From positions 617,517 through 681,516 of the forward strand of contig NZ_OLMV01000003.1 in the NCBI RefSeq assembly GCF_900292075.1: a stretch of DNA of 64,000 nt. Direction: 5' to 3'. This DNA comes from Microbacterium timonense (GTDB lineage: Bacteria > Actinomycetota > Actinomycetes > Actinomycetales > Microbacteriaceae). How positions within the stretch are numbered: the stretch's first letter is position 1; each line of letters opens with the position of its first letter. Below the pieces are notes generated by a model, which searched no databases, was not told the DNA's origin, and saw nothing but the letters and a program-made list of their open reading frames with translations. Positions 15,499 to 23,963 of this stretch are shown one piece after another. The translations under genes and the position numbers were made by a program.

Positions 15499-18180
15499 GT
15501 GACGCTCCTCGACACGATCGCCGCGGCCGGCGCCGCGCGGCAGCCGCAGGGCGCAGCCGGCGCTCCCGACGCCGACGCCCTCTACGACGCGTTCGTCGAG
15601 TGGGCAGCCGATCAGGGCTTCTCGCTGTACGCAGCGCAGGACGAGGCCGTCATCGAGATCGTCTCGGGCTCGAACGTGATCCTGTCCACCCCCACCGGAA
15701 CCGGCAAGTCGCTCGTCGCGGTCGCCGCGCACGCCGCCTGCGTCGCCCGGGGCGGGCGCAGCTACTACACCGCGCCGATCAAAGCACTCGTGAGCGAGAA
15801 GTTCTTCGCCCTGGTCGACATCTTCGGCGCCGCGAACGTGGGCATGGTGACCGGCGATTCCTCGGTGAACCCCGACGCTCCCATCGTGTGCTGCACCGCC
15901 GAGATCCTCGCGAACCTCGCACTCCGTCAGGGCGCGGATGCAGCCGTCGATCAGGTCGTCATGGACGAGTTCCACTACTACGGCGACCCCGAACGCGGGT
16001 GGGCCTGGCAGGTGCCGCTGCTGCAGCTGCCGCGCGCGCAGTTCGTGCTCATGTCGGCGACCCTCGGCGACGTCACATCCATCGCCGAGGACCTGGAGCG
16101 GCGCACCGGGCGCACGGTGGCGCGGATCACCGGCGTCGAGCGGCCCGTGCCGCTGCACTTCTCCTACGCCCGCACGCCCGTGCACGAGACGGTCGAAGAG
16201 CTGCTGCAGACCGGCGAAGCGCCGGTGTACATCGTGCACTTCTCGCAGGCGGCCGCGATGGAGCGGGCACAGGCGCTGTCATCCGTGCGGATCGTCAGCA
16301 GGGAGCAGCGGGACGCGATCGCGGATGCGATCGGCGGATTCCGGTTCACGACGGCCTTCGGTCGCACGTTGTCGCGCTACGTGCGTGCCGGGATCGGCGT
16401 GCATCATGCCGGCATGCTGCCGCGCTATCGGCGCCTCGTGGAGACGCTCGCCCAACGGGGGCTGCTTCGCGTGATCTGCGGCACCGACACCCTCGGCGTC
16501 GGCATCAACGTTCCGATCCGCACCGTGCTCATCACGGCGCTGTCGAAGTTCGACGGCACGAAGATGCGGCAGCTGACCGCACGCGAGTTCCACCAGATCT
16601 CGGGTCGTGCCGGCCGCGCAGGGTACGACACGTCGGGCACGGTCGTGGTGATGGCGCCCGAATGGGAGATCGAGAACGAGGCGGCGCTGCGCAAGGCGGG
16701 CGACGATCCCGCCAAGCGCAAGAAGATCGTGCGCAAGAAGGCGCCCACCGGGGTCGTCAACTGGGGACTCGGCTCGTTCGAGCGGCTCGTCGACGCGCAG
16801 CCCGAGCCCCTCGTGCCCCAGCTGAAGCTCACCGCCGCGATGCTCATCAACGTCATCGCCCGCGGCGGAGACGTGTTCGGGAACATCCGCTCGCTCGTGT
16901 TCGACAACCACGAGCCGCCGGCCCGGCGCTACGACCTGGCCCGCCGTGCCCTCGCGATCTTCCGCACGCTCGTCACCGCGGGTGTCGTAGAGGTCGACCG
17001 CGGCGATTCCGCGGATGCCGCGGCCGCCGGCATCCCGAACCGCATCCGCCTGACGGTCGATCTGCAGCCGAACTTCGCGCTCAACCAGCCGCTCTCGCCC
17101 TTCGCGCTGGCCGCCATCGAGCTGCTGGACCCTGCGACGGGCTCGACGCCCGTCGACGGCGGGCGAACCGGCGACCAGAACTCCTCAGGTACGCGCGAGT
17201 TCGGCTCAGACCGGCCCGAAGCAGGCGGAATGGGGCCGGATGTGAGGAGTTCTGCCACCCGCGTCGGGACGGGCCACTACGCGCTCGACGTCGTCAGTGT
17301 CATCGAGGCGACCCTCGACGACCCGCGGCCGATCCTGGCGCAGCAGGAGTTCAAGGCCCGCGGCGAGGCGGTCGCGGCGATGAAGCAGGACGGGCTGGAC
17401 TACGACGAGCGCATGGCGCTGCTCGAAGAGGTGACGTACCCGAAGCCGCTCGAGGAGCTGCTGAGCCAGGCCTACGAAGTGTTCGCGTCGAGCCAGCCGT
17501 GGGTGCGCGACTTCGAGCTGTCACCGAAGTCGGTCGTGCGCGACATGTTCGAGCGCGCGCTGTCGTTCTCGGAGCTGATCTCGTTCTACCAACTGGCCCG
17601 CAGCGAGGGCCTTGTGCTGCGGTACCTCTCGGACGCGTACCGCGCCATCCGGCAGACGGTCCCGCCCGAAGCGCAGACCGAGGATCTCCACGACCTTGTG
17701 GCCTGGCTCGGCGAGGTCGTGCGTCAGGTGGACTCGAGCCTGGTCGACGAGTGGGAGGCCCTCGTCAATCCGGCCGAAGACCCGGCCGCCCCCGTCGTTC
17801 CCCCGGCACCGCCGTCGGTGCTCACGAACCGCCGGGCGTTCGGCGTCCTGGTGCGCAACGAGCTGTTCCGCCGGGTGCAGCTGGCGGCCCTCCAGCGCGA
17901 CGACGAGCTCGTCGAGCTCGATCCCGACGTCGACTGGCCCGCCGCGCTGGACGCCTACTTCGACGAGCACGACGAGATCCTCACCGGCGGACCGGCGCGC
18001 TCGCCGAGATTGGTGAGCATCGACGAGCAGGATGCCGCGACCGGCGTCTGGCGTGTCGAGCAGACCATCGACGACCCGGCCGGCCACCACGACTGGCGCA
18101 TCCGGGGTGAGGTCGACCTGGCCGCGTCCGAGGAGGCCGGCGCCGCCGTCGTGCGCGTCACGCAAGTCGTCCGGCTCTAG
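15499..18180 (+). CDS. DEAD/DEAH-box helicase with DUF3516 C-terminal domain
   Basis: The 893-residue protein is a superfamily 2 helicase related to the Ski2/Mtr4-like group. Motif I is STPTGTGKSLV, motif II is the variant VMDEFHYYGDP (DEFH), motif III is MSATLGD, and motifs V-VI are GTDTLGVGIN and QISGRAGRAGYD. The C-terminal half corresponds to DUF3516, found in actinobacterial helicases. It probably remodels RNA. GTG 15499 follows a -10-like CAGACT by 6 bases, fitting a leaderless start. An odd, low-complexity stretch at residues 560-586 (NSSGTREFG...) coincides with an inverted-repeat-bounded DNA element and looks like an in-frame insertion between conserved blocks. Confidence 0.9.
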   Translation: MTLLDTIAAAGAARQPQGAAGAPDADALYDAFVEWAADQGFSLYAAQDEAVIEIVSGSNVILSTPTGTGKSLVAVAAHAACVARGGRSYYTAPIKALVSEKFFALVDIFGAANVGMVTGDSSVNPDAPIVCCTAEILANLALRQGADAAVDQVVMDEFHYYGDPERGWAWQVPLLQLPRAQFVLMSATLGDVTSIAEDLERRTGRTVARITGVERPVPLHFSYARTPVHETVEELLQTGEAPVYIVHFSQAAAMERAQALSSVRIVSREQRDAIADAIGGFRFTTAFGRTLSRYVRAGIGVHHAGMLPRYRRLVETLAQRGLLRVICGTDTLGVGINVPIRTVLITALSKFDGTKMRQLTAREFHQISGRAGRAGYDTSGTVVVMAPEWEIENEAALRKAGDDPAKRKKIVRKKAPTGVVNWGLGSFERLVDAQPEPLVPQLKLTAAMLINVIARGGDVFGNIRSLVFDNHEPPARRYDLARRALAIFRTLVTAGVVEVDRGDSADAAAAGIPNRIRLTVDLQPNFALNQPLSPFALAAIELLDPATGSTPVDGGRTGDQNSSGTREFGSDRPEAGGMGPDVRSSATRVGTGHYALDVVSVIEATLDDPRPILAQQEFKARGEAVAAMKQDGLDYDERMALLEEVTYPKPLEELLSQAYEVFASSQPWVRDFELSPKSVVRDMFERALSFSELISFYQLARSEGLVLRYLSDAYRAIRQTVPPEAQTEDLHDLVAWLGEVVRQVDSSLVDEWEALVNPAEDPAAPVVPPAPPSVLTNRRAFGVLVRNELFRRVQLAALQRDDELVELDPDVDWPAALDAYFDEHDEILTGGPARSPRLVSIDEQDAATGVWRVEQTIDDPAGHHDWRIRGEVDLAASEEAGAAVVRVTQVVRL
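17176..17254. repeat. Inverted-repeat-bounded palindromic element inside the helicase gene
   Basis: CAGAACTCCTCA at 17176-17187 and TGAGGAGTTCTG at 17243-17254 are perfect 12-base inverted repeats. Inside them, CCGGCCC (17211-17217) and GGGCCGG (17233-17239) form a second stem, so the segment can fold as a nested cruciform. It encodes a poorly structured Ser/Gly-rich stretch of the helicase without breaking the frame. Mobility is inferred, not shown. Confidence 0.6.
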
Positions 18181-18184
18181 GTCG

Positions 18185-18268
18185 CCGCGTCAAAGCGCCG
18201 GGCCGGATCGCGCTTTTCGGCGCCGGAGCGCACAGAATCACCCGATCGAGCCCGCCCGTTTGACGCGG
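18185..18268. repeat. Intergenic segment bounded by 10-base inverted repeats
   Basis: CCGCGTCAAA at 18185-18194 and TTTGACGCGG at 18259-18268 are perfect inverted repeats bounding 84 bases between the helicase stop and the DUF1697 gene. The interior contains further GGCGCC-type symmetry. It could act as a terminator for the helicase, whose stop is 5 bases away, or belong with the other inverted-repeat-bounded segments in this window. Confidence 0.5.
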
Positions 18269-18315
18269 ACCGGATGAGACGGGCAGCGGCGCGCTGCATC
18301 CGCGATGATGGCAAT

Positions 18316-18852
18316 ATGCCCACGTACGTCGCGTTCCTGCGGGCGATCAACCTCGGCCCCAGCCGCAAGTTCCCCAAGGACGACATCCGCCGGGCCGTCG
18401 AGGCCATCGGGTTCACGGACGTCGAGACGCACATCAACACCGGCAACGTGCGGTTCTCCACGCCGATGCGTTCGCGCGCGAAGATCGACGCGGCCCTCGA
18501 GACGGCGTTCGCCGCCGATCGCGGATTCGACGTGCCCACCATCGTGTTCACGCCGGCGGAGCTGGTCGAGATCGCACGGGATGCCGAGCGGCTGAGCGCC
18601 GACCGCCCGGATCTCGAGCGGCACTATGTCTACCTGCTGAAGGACGAGCTGCCTGCCGACACGATCGCCCGCATCGAGGCGCTCACCACGGAGGCGGGCG
18701 GCATGGTGGTGCGCGGGCGGGCGGCGCATGCACTGCTCGGGCCGGGATACCAGACGGGCACCGTCGATCCGCTCGGCGCCGCGAAGCTCCTCGGTGTCGC
18801 CACCAACCGGAACGCCAACGTCGTGACGACCCTCGCCAGGAAATGGGCATGA
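18316..18852 (+). CDS. DUF1697 family protein
   Basis: The 178-residue protein has the family's hallmark N-terminus TYVAFLRAINLGPSRK and the block INTGNVRFST. It ends with NRNANVVTTLARKW, typical of the DUF1697 C-terminus. No biochemical role is established for the family. ATG 18316 follows GATGAT at 18304-18309 by 6 bases, consistent with a leaderless start. The stop is 7 bases from the convergent deoR stop. Confidence 0.88.
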   Translation: MPTYVAFLRAINLGPSRKFPKDDIRRAVEAIGFTDVETHINTGNVRFSTPMRSRAKIDAALETAFAADRGFDVPTIVFTPAELVEIARDAERLSADRPDLERHYVYLLKDELPADTIARIEALTTEAGGMVVRGRAAHALLGPGYQTGTVDPLGAAKLLGVATNRNANVVTTLARKWA

Positions 18853-18859
18853 CGACGCG

Positions 18860-19672
18860 TCAGGGTGTCAGCACCTCGACTTCGGCGGACGCGAGGGCCG
18901 CCGCGAGGTCGGCGGGCGGAGGGGCGTCCGTGACGAACCAGTCGGCGCGCCCAAGTTCCGCGATCTGCGCGAACAAGCGACGCCCGAACTTGCTCGAGTC
19001 CGCGAGGATCGCGACCTTCGAGGCGTGCGCCATCATCTCGGCCATCATCGCGGCGTCGCCCAGGTTGCTCGTAGAGTAGCCCGTCGTCGAGACGGCCCCG
19101 ACGGCGATGATCGCGAGGTCCGCCTGCACCGCGAGCTGTTCACCGCCAGGCGTCAGCTGGAAGCTCACCGGCCCGGTGGTCGTCTGACCGACGGTACGCA
19201 CGGAGCCGCCGAAAACGTAGAGATCGCGCAGCGCCTTCACCGGCACTTCCGCAGGAATGCGGAGGTTGTTGGTGGCCACTGTGAGCTGGCGGTGGTCGCG
19301 CAGCGCGCGAGCGACGGCGAGCGTCGTCGTACCGCCGTTGAGCATGAGCACCGAACCGTCGACCACGAGACCGGCGGCGAGCTGTGCGATCGCCTCCTTC
19401 TCCGCGGTCTGCATCCGTAGGCGGACGTCCAGCCCACGGTCGCTGCGAGGGACAGAGGCGACACTCACCGCGCCGCCGTGGGTGCGGATGAGAAGTCCCT
19501 CCGCGTCCAGCTGATCGAGGTCTCGTCGGATCGTGTCGATCGACACACTGAACTGCTCCGCGATCTCACCGACCGTCAGCTGCCCCTTCGAGCTGAGGTG
19601 CTCGAGCAGCGCAGCCCGGCGGCCGGCGGGGAGGCGTCGCGACCGCTCCGAAGTCGACACATCGTTGGCCAT
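18860..19672 (-). CDS. DeoR/GlpR-type transcriptional regulator of the adjacent sugar locus
   Basis: The 270-residue protein has an N-terminal DeoR helix-turn-helix (LTVGEIAEQFSVSIDTIRRD, then LIRTHGGAVS) and a C-terminal sugar-phosphate sensor domain with the ribose-isomerase-like pattern MLNGGTTTLAVARAL. Repressors of this family release DNA when they bind a phosphorylated sugar made by the pathway they control. It is divergent from the ABC transporter gene across a 225-base region, so control of that operon and of itself is likely. The effector is probably one of the pathway's sugar phosphates. Confidence 0.9.
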   Translation of the reverse strand: MANDVSTSERSRRLPAGRRAALLEHLSSKGQLTVGEIAEQFSVSIDTIRRDLDQLDAEGLLIRTHGGAVSVASVPRSDRGLDVRLRMQTAEKEAIAQLAAGLVVDGSVLMLNGGTTTLAVARALRDHRQLTVATNNLRIPAEVPVKALRDLYVFGGSVRTVGQTTTGPVSFQLTPGGEQLAVQADLAIIAVGAVSTTGYSTSNLGDAAMMAEMMAHASKVAILADSSKFGRRLFAQIAELGRADWFVTDAPPPADLAAALASAEVEVLTP

Positions 19673-19805
19673 GATGAATTCCTAGCACACACCTGCGTCC
19701 GGATCACCTCATGCACCGCATAAAACAGCGGAAACCCGCAATCATGGCTCACGCGGGCGCGCAACCCGGCGCTGAGCTGCAAGATCACGAAACGATCTCG
19801 TCTGC

Positions 19806-19835
19806 TTGACCGACTGACGGCAATCGGTCTACCAT
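19806..19835 (+). promoter_or_regulatory. Promoter and possible DeoR operator of the sugar-uptake operon
   Basis: TTGACC (19806-19811) and TACCAT (19830-19835) form a sigma-70-like promoter with an 18-base spacer, 62 bases before the lipoprotein start. Within the spacer, ACCGA (19809-19813) and TCGGT (19824-19828) form an inverted repeat suitable as a repressor site. The whole 19673-19897 region is less GC-rich than the genes around it. Confidence 0.6.
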
Positions 19836-19897
19836 CACGATGTCGCATCAAACTGCAAAGAAACGCGTAAAGCGGCAGATATCGGAAGAGGAGAATC

Positions 19898-21190
19898 ATG
19901 AGCAACGATGCTCTCGGACGTCGCCGCGGGGCGAAGCTCGCCGCGACGGCGTTGGCTACGGTTGGCGTGCTGGCGGTCGCCGGCTGTTCGGCATCCGGCG
20001 GCGATGACGCGGCCGATACGGGCGATGTCACCATCGAGTTCGCCCAGTGGTGGGAACCCGAGCTCCCCGACGGGGCGTTCCGCGAGCTGATCGACGGTTT
20101 CGAGGAAGAGAATCCGGGCATCACCGTCGAGCTTGTGAGCGGCCCGTATGCATCCACCAAGGAGCAGCTGTTCGCGGGTGCTGCCTCCGGGACCATGCCC
20201 GACGTCGTCGGTCTCGACGGCGCGTGGGTCAACGACTTCGCGAGCCAGGGTGTCATCGCCGACCTCACGGCCCTCATGGCCGAGGCGGACTACGACGACA
20301 GCGAACTGGCCAGCCAGATCCAAGTCGACGGCGCGACATACATGATCCCCGTCGTCAACTTCGTCTACCCGCTCTTCACGAACGACGCACTTCTGGCCGA
20401 TGCCGGCATCGACGCGCCGCCGAGCACGCGCACTGAGTTCGAGGAGGCTGCCAAGGCGATCACCGCGGGCGGTACCGCCGCCGGGTGGGCACTGCCCCTG
20501 TCACTCGAGGCGCCCAACGGAGTGCAGAACGACGTGATGTCGTGGGCATGGGCGTCCGGCGGCACGATGCTCGCCGATGGACAACCCGACGTCACGAACG
20601 ACGACGTCCGGGGAGTCGTCGAGTACATCCAGGGCTTGTGGGATGACGGTGTCATCGCATCCGGCTCCTTCACGATGAAGGAGCAGGACAAGGTGGAGGA
20701 GTTCACGAACGGCCGCGTCGGCATGATGATCGACTCGCTCTCGCACATCAACCTCATCCGCGAGACCAACCCCGACCTGCAGTTCTCGATCTCGGCGATC
20801 CCCGCCGAAGACGGCTATGACGGCGAGCGAGGCATCCCGTACGCCTCGTGGGGCATCGGCGTCGCCGAGAACTCCGACCATAAGGACGCAGCGTTCAAGC
20901 TCATCGAGTACCTCATGAGCGCCGACGTGAACTCGGAGCTGTCGACCATCGCGAACGCGTTCCCCGGGAACGTGAATTCTGCACCCGACCTCGAGGGCAA
21001 GGACGAGCTGTTCACGACGGCGTTCGAGATCTACCAGGCGGGCTACCCGGCCAACGAGTTCACCGGTCTTCCAGTCGCGGAAGAGCTCATGCGTCAGTTC
21101 GGCGAGCAGTTCCAGGCACTCCTGGACGGCAAGCAGAACGTCGACGACATGCTCGAGAACACGCAGGCGGCCTGGGAAGCGGAGTTCTGA
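19898..21190 (+). CDS. ABC transporter sugar-binding lipoprotein
   Basis: The 430-residue protein begins with a basic signal peptide and lipobox VAGC (Cys at about residue 29), so it is an outer-face lipoprotein of the cytoplasmic membrane. It has the type-1 extracellular solute-binding fold for carbohydrates (EFAQWWEPELPDGAF, GWALPLSLE, YASWGIGVAENSDHKDAAFKLIEYL). GGAAGAGGAG precedes ATG at good spacing. It is the first gene of the operon and is followed by a strong hairpin before the permeases. The exact sugar cannot be read from the sequence. Confidence 0.92.
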   Translation: MSNDALGRRRGAKLAATALATVGVLAVAGCSASGGDDAADTGDVTIEFAQWWEPELPDGAFRELIDGFEEENPGITVELVSGPYASTKEQLFAGAASGTMPDVVGLDGAWVNDFASQGVIADLTALMAEADYDDSELASQIQVDGATYMIPVVNFVYPLFTNDALLADAGIDAPPSTRTEFEEAAKAITAGGTAAGWALPLSLEAPNGVQNDVMSWAWASGGTMLADGQPDVTNDDVRGVVEYIQGLWDDGVIASGSFTMKEQDKVEEFTNGRVGMMIDSLSHINLIRETNPDLQFSISAIPAEDGYDGERGIPYASWGIGVAENSDHKDAAFKLIEYLMSADVNSELSTIANAFPGNVNSAPDLEGKDELFTTAFEIYQAGYPANEFTGLPVAEELMRQFGEQFQALLDGKQNVDDMLENTQAAWEAEF

Positions 21191-21208
21191 GAACCCGCCC
21201 CATCAGAC

Positions 21209-21246
21209 CGGGTGCCACGCCGTCAACGGCCGCGGCGTGGCACCCG
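21209..21246 (+). promoter_or_regulatory. Intra-operon hairpin between binding protein and permease genes
   Basis: CGGGTGCCACGCCG (21209-21222) pairs perfectly with CGGCGTGGCACCCG (21233-21246), with a 10-base loop. The 14-bp stem lies 19 bases after the lipoprotein stop and 19 before the permease start. Such hairpins commonly protect or terminate part of the message so that binding protein is made in excess over permeases. Confidence 0.75.
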
Positions 21247-21264
21247 ACCAGAAAGAGCTCACCC

Positions 21265-22188
21265 ATGCAACCAGTGATCGCACCCGACACGGTGACGATC
21301 GTGGCCGGTCCGGAGCAGGGCCGACGGCGACGGCACCGGACCAAGACGCTGGAGTCCTACGGATTCCTCGCCCCGACACTCATCCTCCTGCTCGTCCTGA
21401 TGATCGTCCCGATCGTCATGGTCGTGGGCTACTCGTTCATGGACAACGTCATCCTGAACAAGAGCCCCGAGTTCGTCGGGATCCAGAACTATCTGACGAT
21501 CCTCACCGACAGCGGCTTCCTGGGTGCGATCTCGAACACGCTCATCTTCACGATCACGAGCGTCGTCGCCCACCTCGTCCTCGGGCTGACCTTCGCGATG
21601 CTGCTCAACAGCGAACTGATCGGACGCGTGCCGAGGGCCATCTTCCGCGCGCTGTACATCCTGCCCTGGCTGTTCACCGCCGCGGTCATCGCGGTGCTGT
21701 GGCGCATGCTTCTCGCGCCGAACGGCGTCATCAACTATCTGCTGAACACGGACGTCGAGTGGCTCGCCTCACCTGAGCTCGCTCTCGGCTCGGTGACGTT
21801 CATCAACATCTGGGCCGGGTACCCCTTCTTCATGGTGAGCCTGCTGGCGGGCCTGCAAGGCATCCCAGCCGAACTGCACGAGGCGGCGCGCGTCGACGGA
21901 GCCAGCGGCATTCAGCGCTTCTTCAACGTCACCATCCCGCAGCTGCGTCCGATCATCGTGAGCCTGGTGCTGCTCGATCTCATCTGGACCTCGCAACAGT
22001 TCGCGCTCATCTGGATGACGACCGGAGGCGGCCCGATCAACGTCACCGAGATGCTCAGCACCTACACGTACAAGCTCGCGTTCAGCAAGTACGACTTCGC
22101 TCTCGCATCGACCAGTGCGGTGCTCGTGCTGCTCATGTCGATGGTCATGGCCTTCTTCTATGTGCGCCACCAGAAGGCGAGGGACTGA
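21265..22188 (+). CDS. ABC sugar transporter permease (MalF/UgpA type)
   Basis: The 307-residue protein has six predicted membrane segments beginning with YGFLAPTLILLLVLMIVPIVMVVGYSF. The EAA loop that contacts the ATPase reads ELHEAARVDGASGIQRFFNVTIPQLRP. It pairs with the next permease, whose start lies two bases beyond this gene's stop. No ATPase is encoded in the operon, so a shared MsiK-like ATPase elsewhere in the genome is the probable partner, as is usual in actinobacteria. Confidence 0.92.
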   Translation: MQPVIAPDTVTIVAGPEQGRRRRHRTKTLESYGFLAPTLILLLVLMIVPIVMVVGYSFMDNVILNKSPEFVGIQNYLTILTDSGFLGAISNTLIFTITSVVAHLVLGLTFAMLLNSELIGRVPRAIFRALYILPWLFTAAVIAVLWRMLLAPNGVINYLLNTDVEWLASPELALGSVTFINIWAGYPFFMVSLLAGLQGIPAELHEAARVDGASGIQRFFNVTIPQLRPIIVSLVLLDLIWTSQQFALIWMTTGGGPINVTEMLSTYTYKLAFSKYDFALASTSAVLVLLMSMVMAFFYVRHQKARD

Positions 22189-22189
22189 C

Positions 22190-23035
22190 ATGGCGATGAC
22201 AGTGAGAGCGCGCCGCCGCACGATGCGCGCGGGCGTGATCGTCGGGCTGGTGCTCGGCGCCATCTTCGCGGCTGCCCCGGTGCTGTGGATGCTGGCGAGC
22301 TCGTTCAAGTCGAACACCGAGATCTTCGAGCTACCCCCGCGCCTGCTCACCGACAGCTTCTCGTTCGACGCCTACCTGGCGATCTTCACCGACCCCGAGA
22401 AGCTGCGCTTCTTCCTCAACAGCTACATCGTCGCGGGCTCGGTAACGCTGCTGACTCTGTTCGTCGCCGTCCAGGCGGCGTACGCCTTCAGTCGGTTCGA
22501 ATTCCGAGGCAAGCGGATCCTCAACGTCGTCATCGTCAGCGTGCAGGCCGTGCCGCCCATCACGCTGCTCATCCCGTACTTCGGGCTCGTCGTGCTGCTG
22601 GGGCTGTACAACACCTATCCCGGGCTGATCTTCACCTACATGGTGTTCACGCTGCCGTACGCGATCATCATGATGACCGGCTACTTCAACACGCTCCCGC
22701 GTGAGCTCGATGAGGCCGTGCGCGTGGACGGCGCGGGTTCCTTCACAGCCCTCTGGCGCGTGCTCGTGCCGATCTCGGTCCCTGGAATCGTCTCGGTCGG
22801 CGTCTACACGTTCATGATCGCGTGGAACGAGTATCTCTTCGCGCTCACCCTCACGCGCACCGTTGACATGCGCACGGTGCCGATCGGCATCCAGCTGCTC
22901 ATGGGTCAGCACTCCTACGAGTGGAACGAGATCATGGCGATGAGCATCCTCGGGTCGATTCCAGTCCTCGTCCTGTTCCTCTTCTTCCAGCGCTACTTCA
23001 TCAGCGGGCTGACCTCCGGGTCTGTCAAGAGCTGA
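22190..23035 (+). CDS. ABC sugar transporter permease (MalG/UgpE type)
   Basis: The 281-residue protein has six membrane segments and the EAA motif ELDEAVRVDGAGSFTALWRVLVPISVPG (given here as residues around 188-215). The MalG-type N-terminus (VLGAIFAAAPVLWMLASSFK) is clear. ATG 22190 is one base after the previous stop, so translation is probably coupled. It forms the heterodimeric channel with the upstream permease. Confidence 0.91.
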   Translation: MAMTVRARRRTMRAGVIVGLVLGAIFAAAPVLWMLASSFKSNTEIFELPPRLLTDSFSFDAYLAIFTDPEKLRFFLNSYIVAGSVTLLTLFVAVQAAYAFSRFEFRGKRILNVVIVSVQAVPPITLLIPYFGLVVLLGLYNTYPGLIFTYMVFTLPYAIIMMTGYFNTLPRELDEAVRVDGAGSFTALWRVLVPISVPGIVSVGVYTFMIAWNEYLFALTLTRTVDMRTVPIGIQLLMGQHSYEWNEIMAMSILGSIPVLVLFLFFQRYFISGLTSGSVKS

Positions 23036-23071
23036 CGCGCGCCCCACACCACCATCGAAAGGGAAAAACCC

Positions 23072-23935
23072 GTGCTCTACACCGGCAAGTCCATCCTCGA
23101 CGTCGCGAACGACAACAACTTCGCGATCCCGGCCTTCAACATCAGCGACTGGGCGATGTTCAACGGGGTGATGGACATCAGCGAAGAGCTGAACGCCCCG
23201 GTGATCATCGCCATCCATCCCGACGAGGTGCGGCACATCACCACCGACCTCATCCCCGCGATGCATGCCCGCGCTCATCGCTCGAACGTTCCCGTCGCGA
23301 TCCACTGGGATCACGGCGGCACGTACGAGCAGATCATCACGGCCATCCAGGCGGGATTCACCTCCGTCATGATCGACGCGTCGCTCAAGCCTTTCGACGA
23401 GAACGTCGCTCTGACGCGCAAGGTGGTCGAGGCCGCCCACGTCGTCGGGGTGCAGGTCGAGGGTGAACTCGGCACCATCGGAGCCAACGACAGCTACGGC
23501 GAGTCGGGAGCCGAGGAGATCATCTACACCAACGTCGACGACGCCGTGCGTTTCGTCCGGGAGACGGGTGTCGACAGCCTCGCCATCGCCATCGGCACCT
23601 CGCACGGCCTGTATCCCGCTGACAAGAACCCCGAGCTGCGCCACGACCTGCTGCAGGAGATCAAGGCCGCTGTCGGCATCCCGCTCGTGCTGCACGGGGG
23701 CTCGGCCAACCCCGACAGCGAGCTCCGTCGCGCCGTCGATCTCGGCATCAACAAGATCAACATCTCCAGCGATATCAAGGTCTCGTACCACAATCGCATG
23801 CGCGAGGTGCTCGGCACCGACGAGCGGCTGCGGGAGCCCAACGCCATCCAGCCGGAGCCGATCGCGGCGATGAAGGTGACCGCGGCCGAGAAGATCAACC
23901 TGTTCGGAGCCGCCGGCAAGGCGTCCCTGTACTGA
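23072..23935 (+). CDS. Class II ketose-bisphosphate aldolase (fructose/tagatose type)
   Basis: The 287-residue protein is a zinc-dependent class II aldolase, which splits a ketose-1,6-bisphosphate into dihydroxyacetone phosphate and glyceraldehyde 3-phosphate. Motifs include AIPAFNISDW, the zinc/catalytic block PVAIHWDHGGTYEQI (HxDH), EGELGTIGA and VLHGGSANPD. Length and motifs match the KbaY/GatY/Fba group; fructose and tagatose bisphosphate specificity cannot be separated by eye. A GTG start follows GAAAGGGAAA. It lies between the permeases and the sugar kinase, suggesting it cleaves the doubly phosphorylated form of the imported sugar. Confidence 0.88.
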   Translation: MLYTGKSILDVANDNNFAIPAFNISDWAMFNGVMDISEELNAPVIIAIHPDEVRHITTDLIPAMHARAHRSNVPVAIHWDHGGTYEQIITAIQAGFTSVMIDASLKPFDENVALTRKVVEAAHVVGVQVEGELGTIGANDSYGESGAEEIIYTNVDDAVRFVRETGVDSLAIAIGTSHGLYPADKNPELRHDLLQEIKAAVGIPLVLHGGSANPDSELRRAVDLGINKINISSDIKVSYHNRMREVLGTDERLREPNAIQPEPIAAMKVTAAEKINLFGAAGKASLY

Positions 23936-23963
23936 CTCGCATCGCAACGGAAGGATTCGGAGT

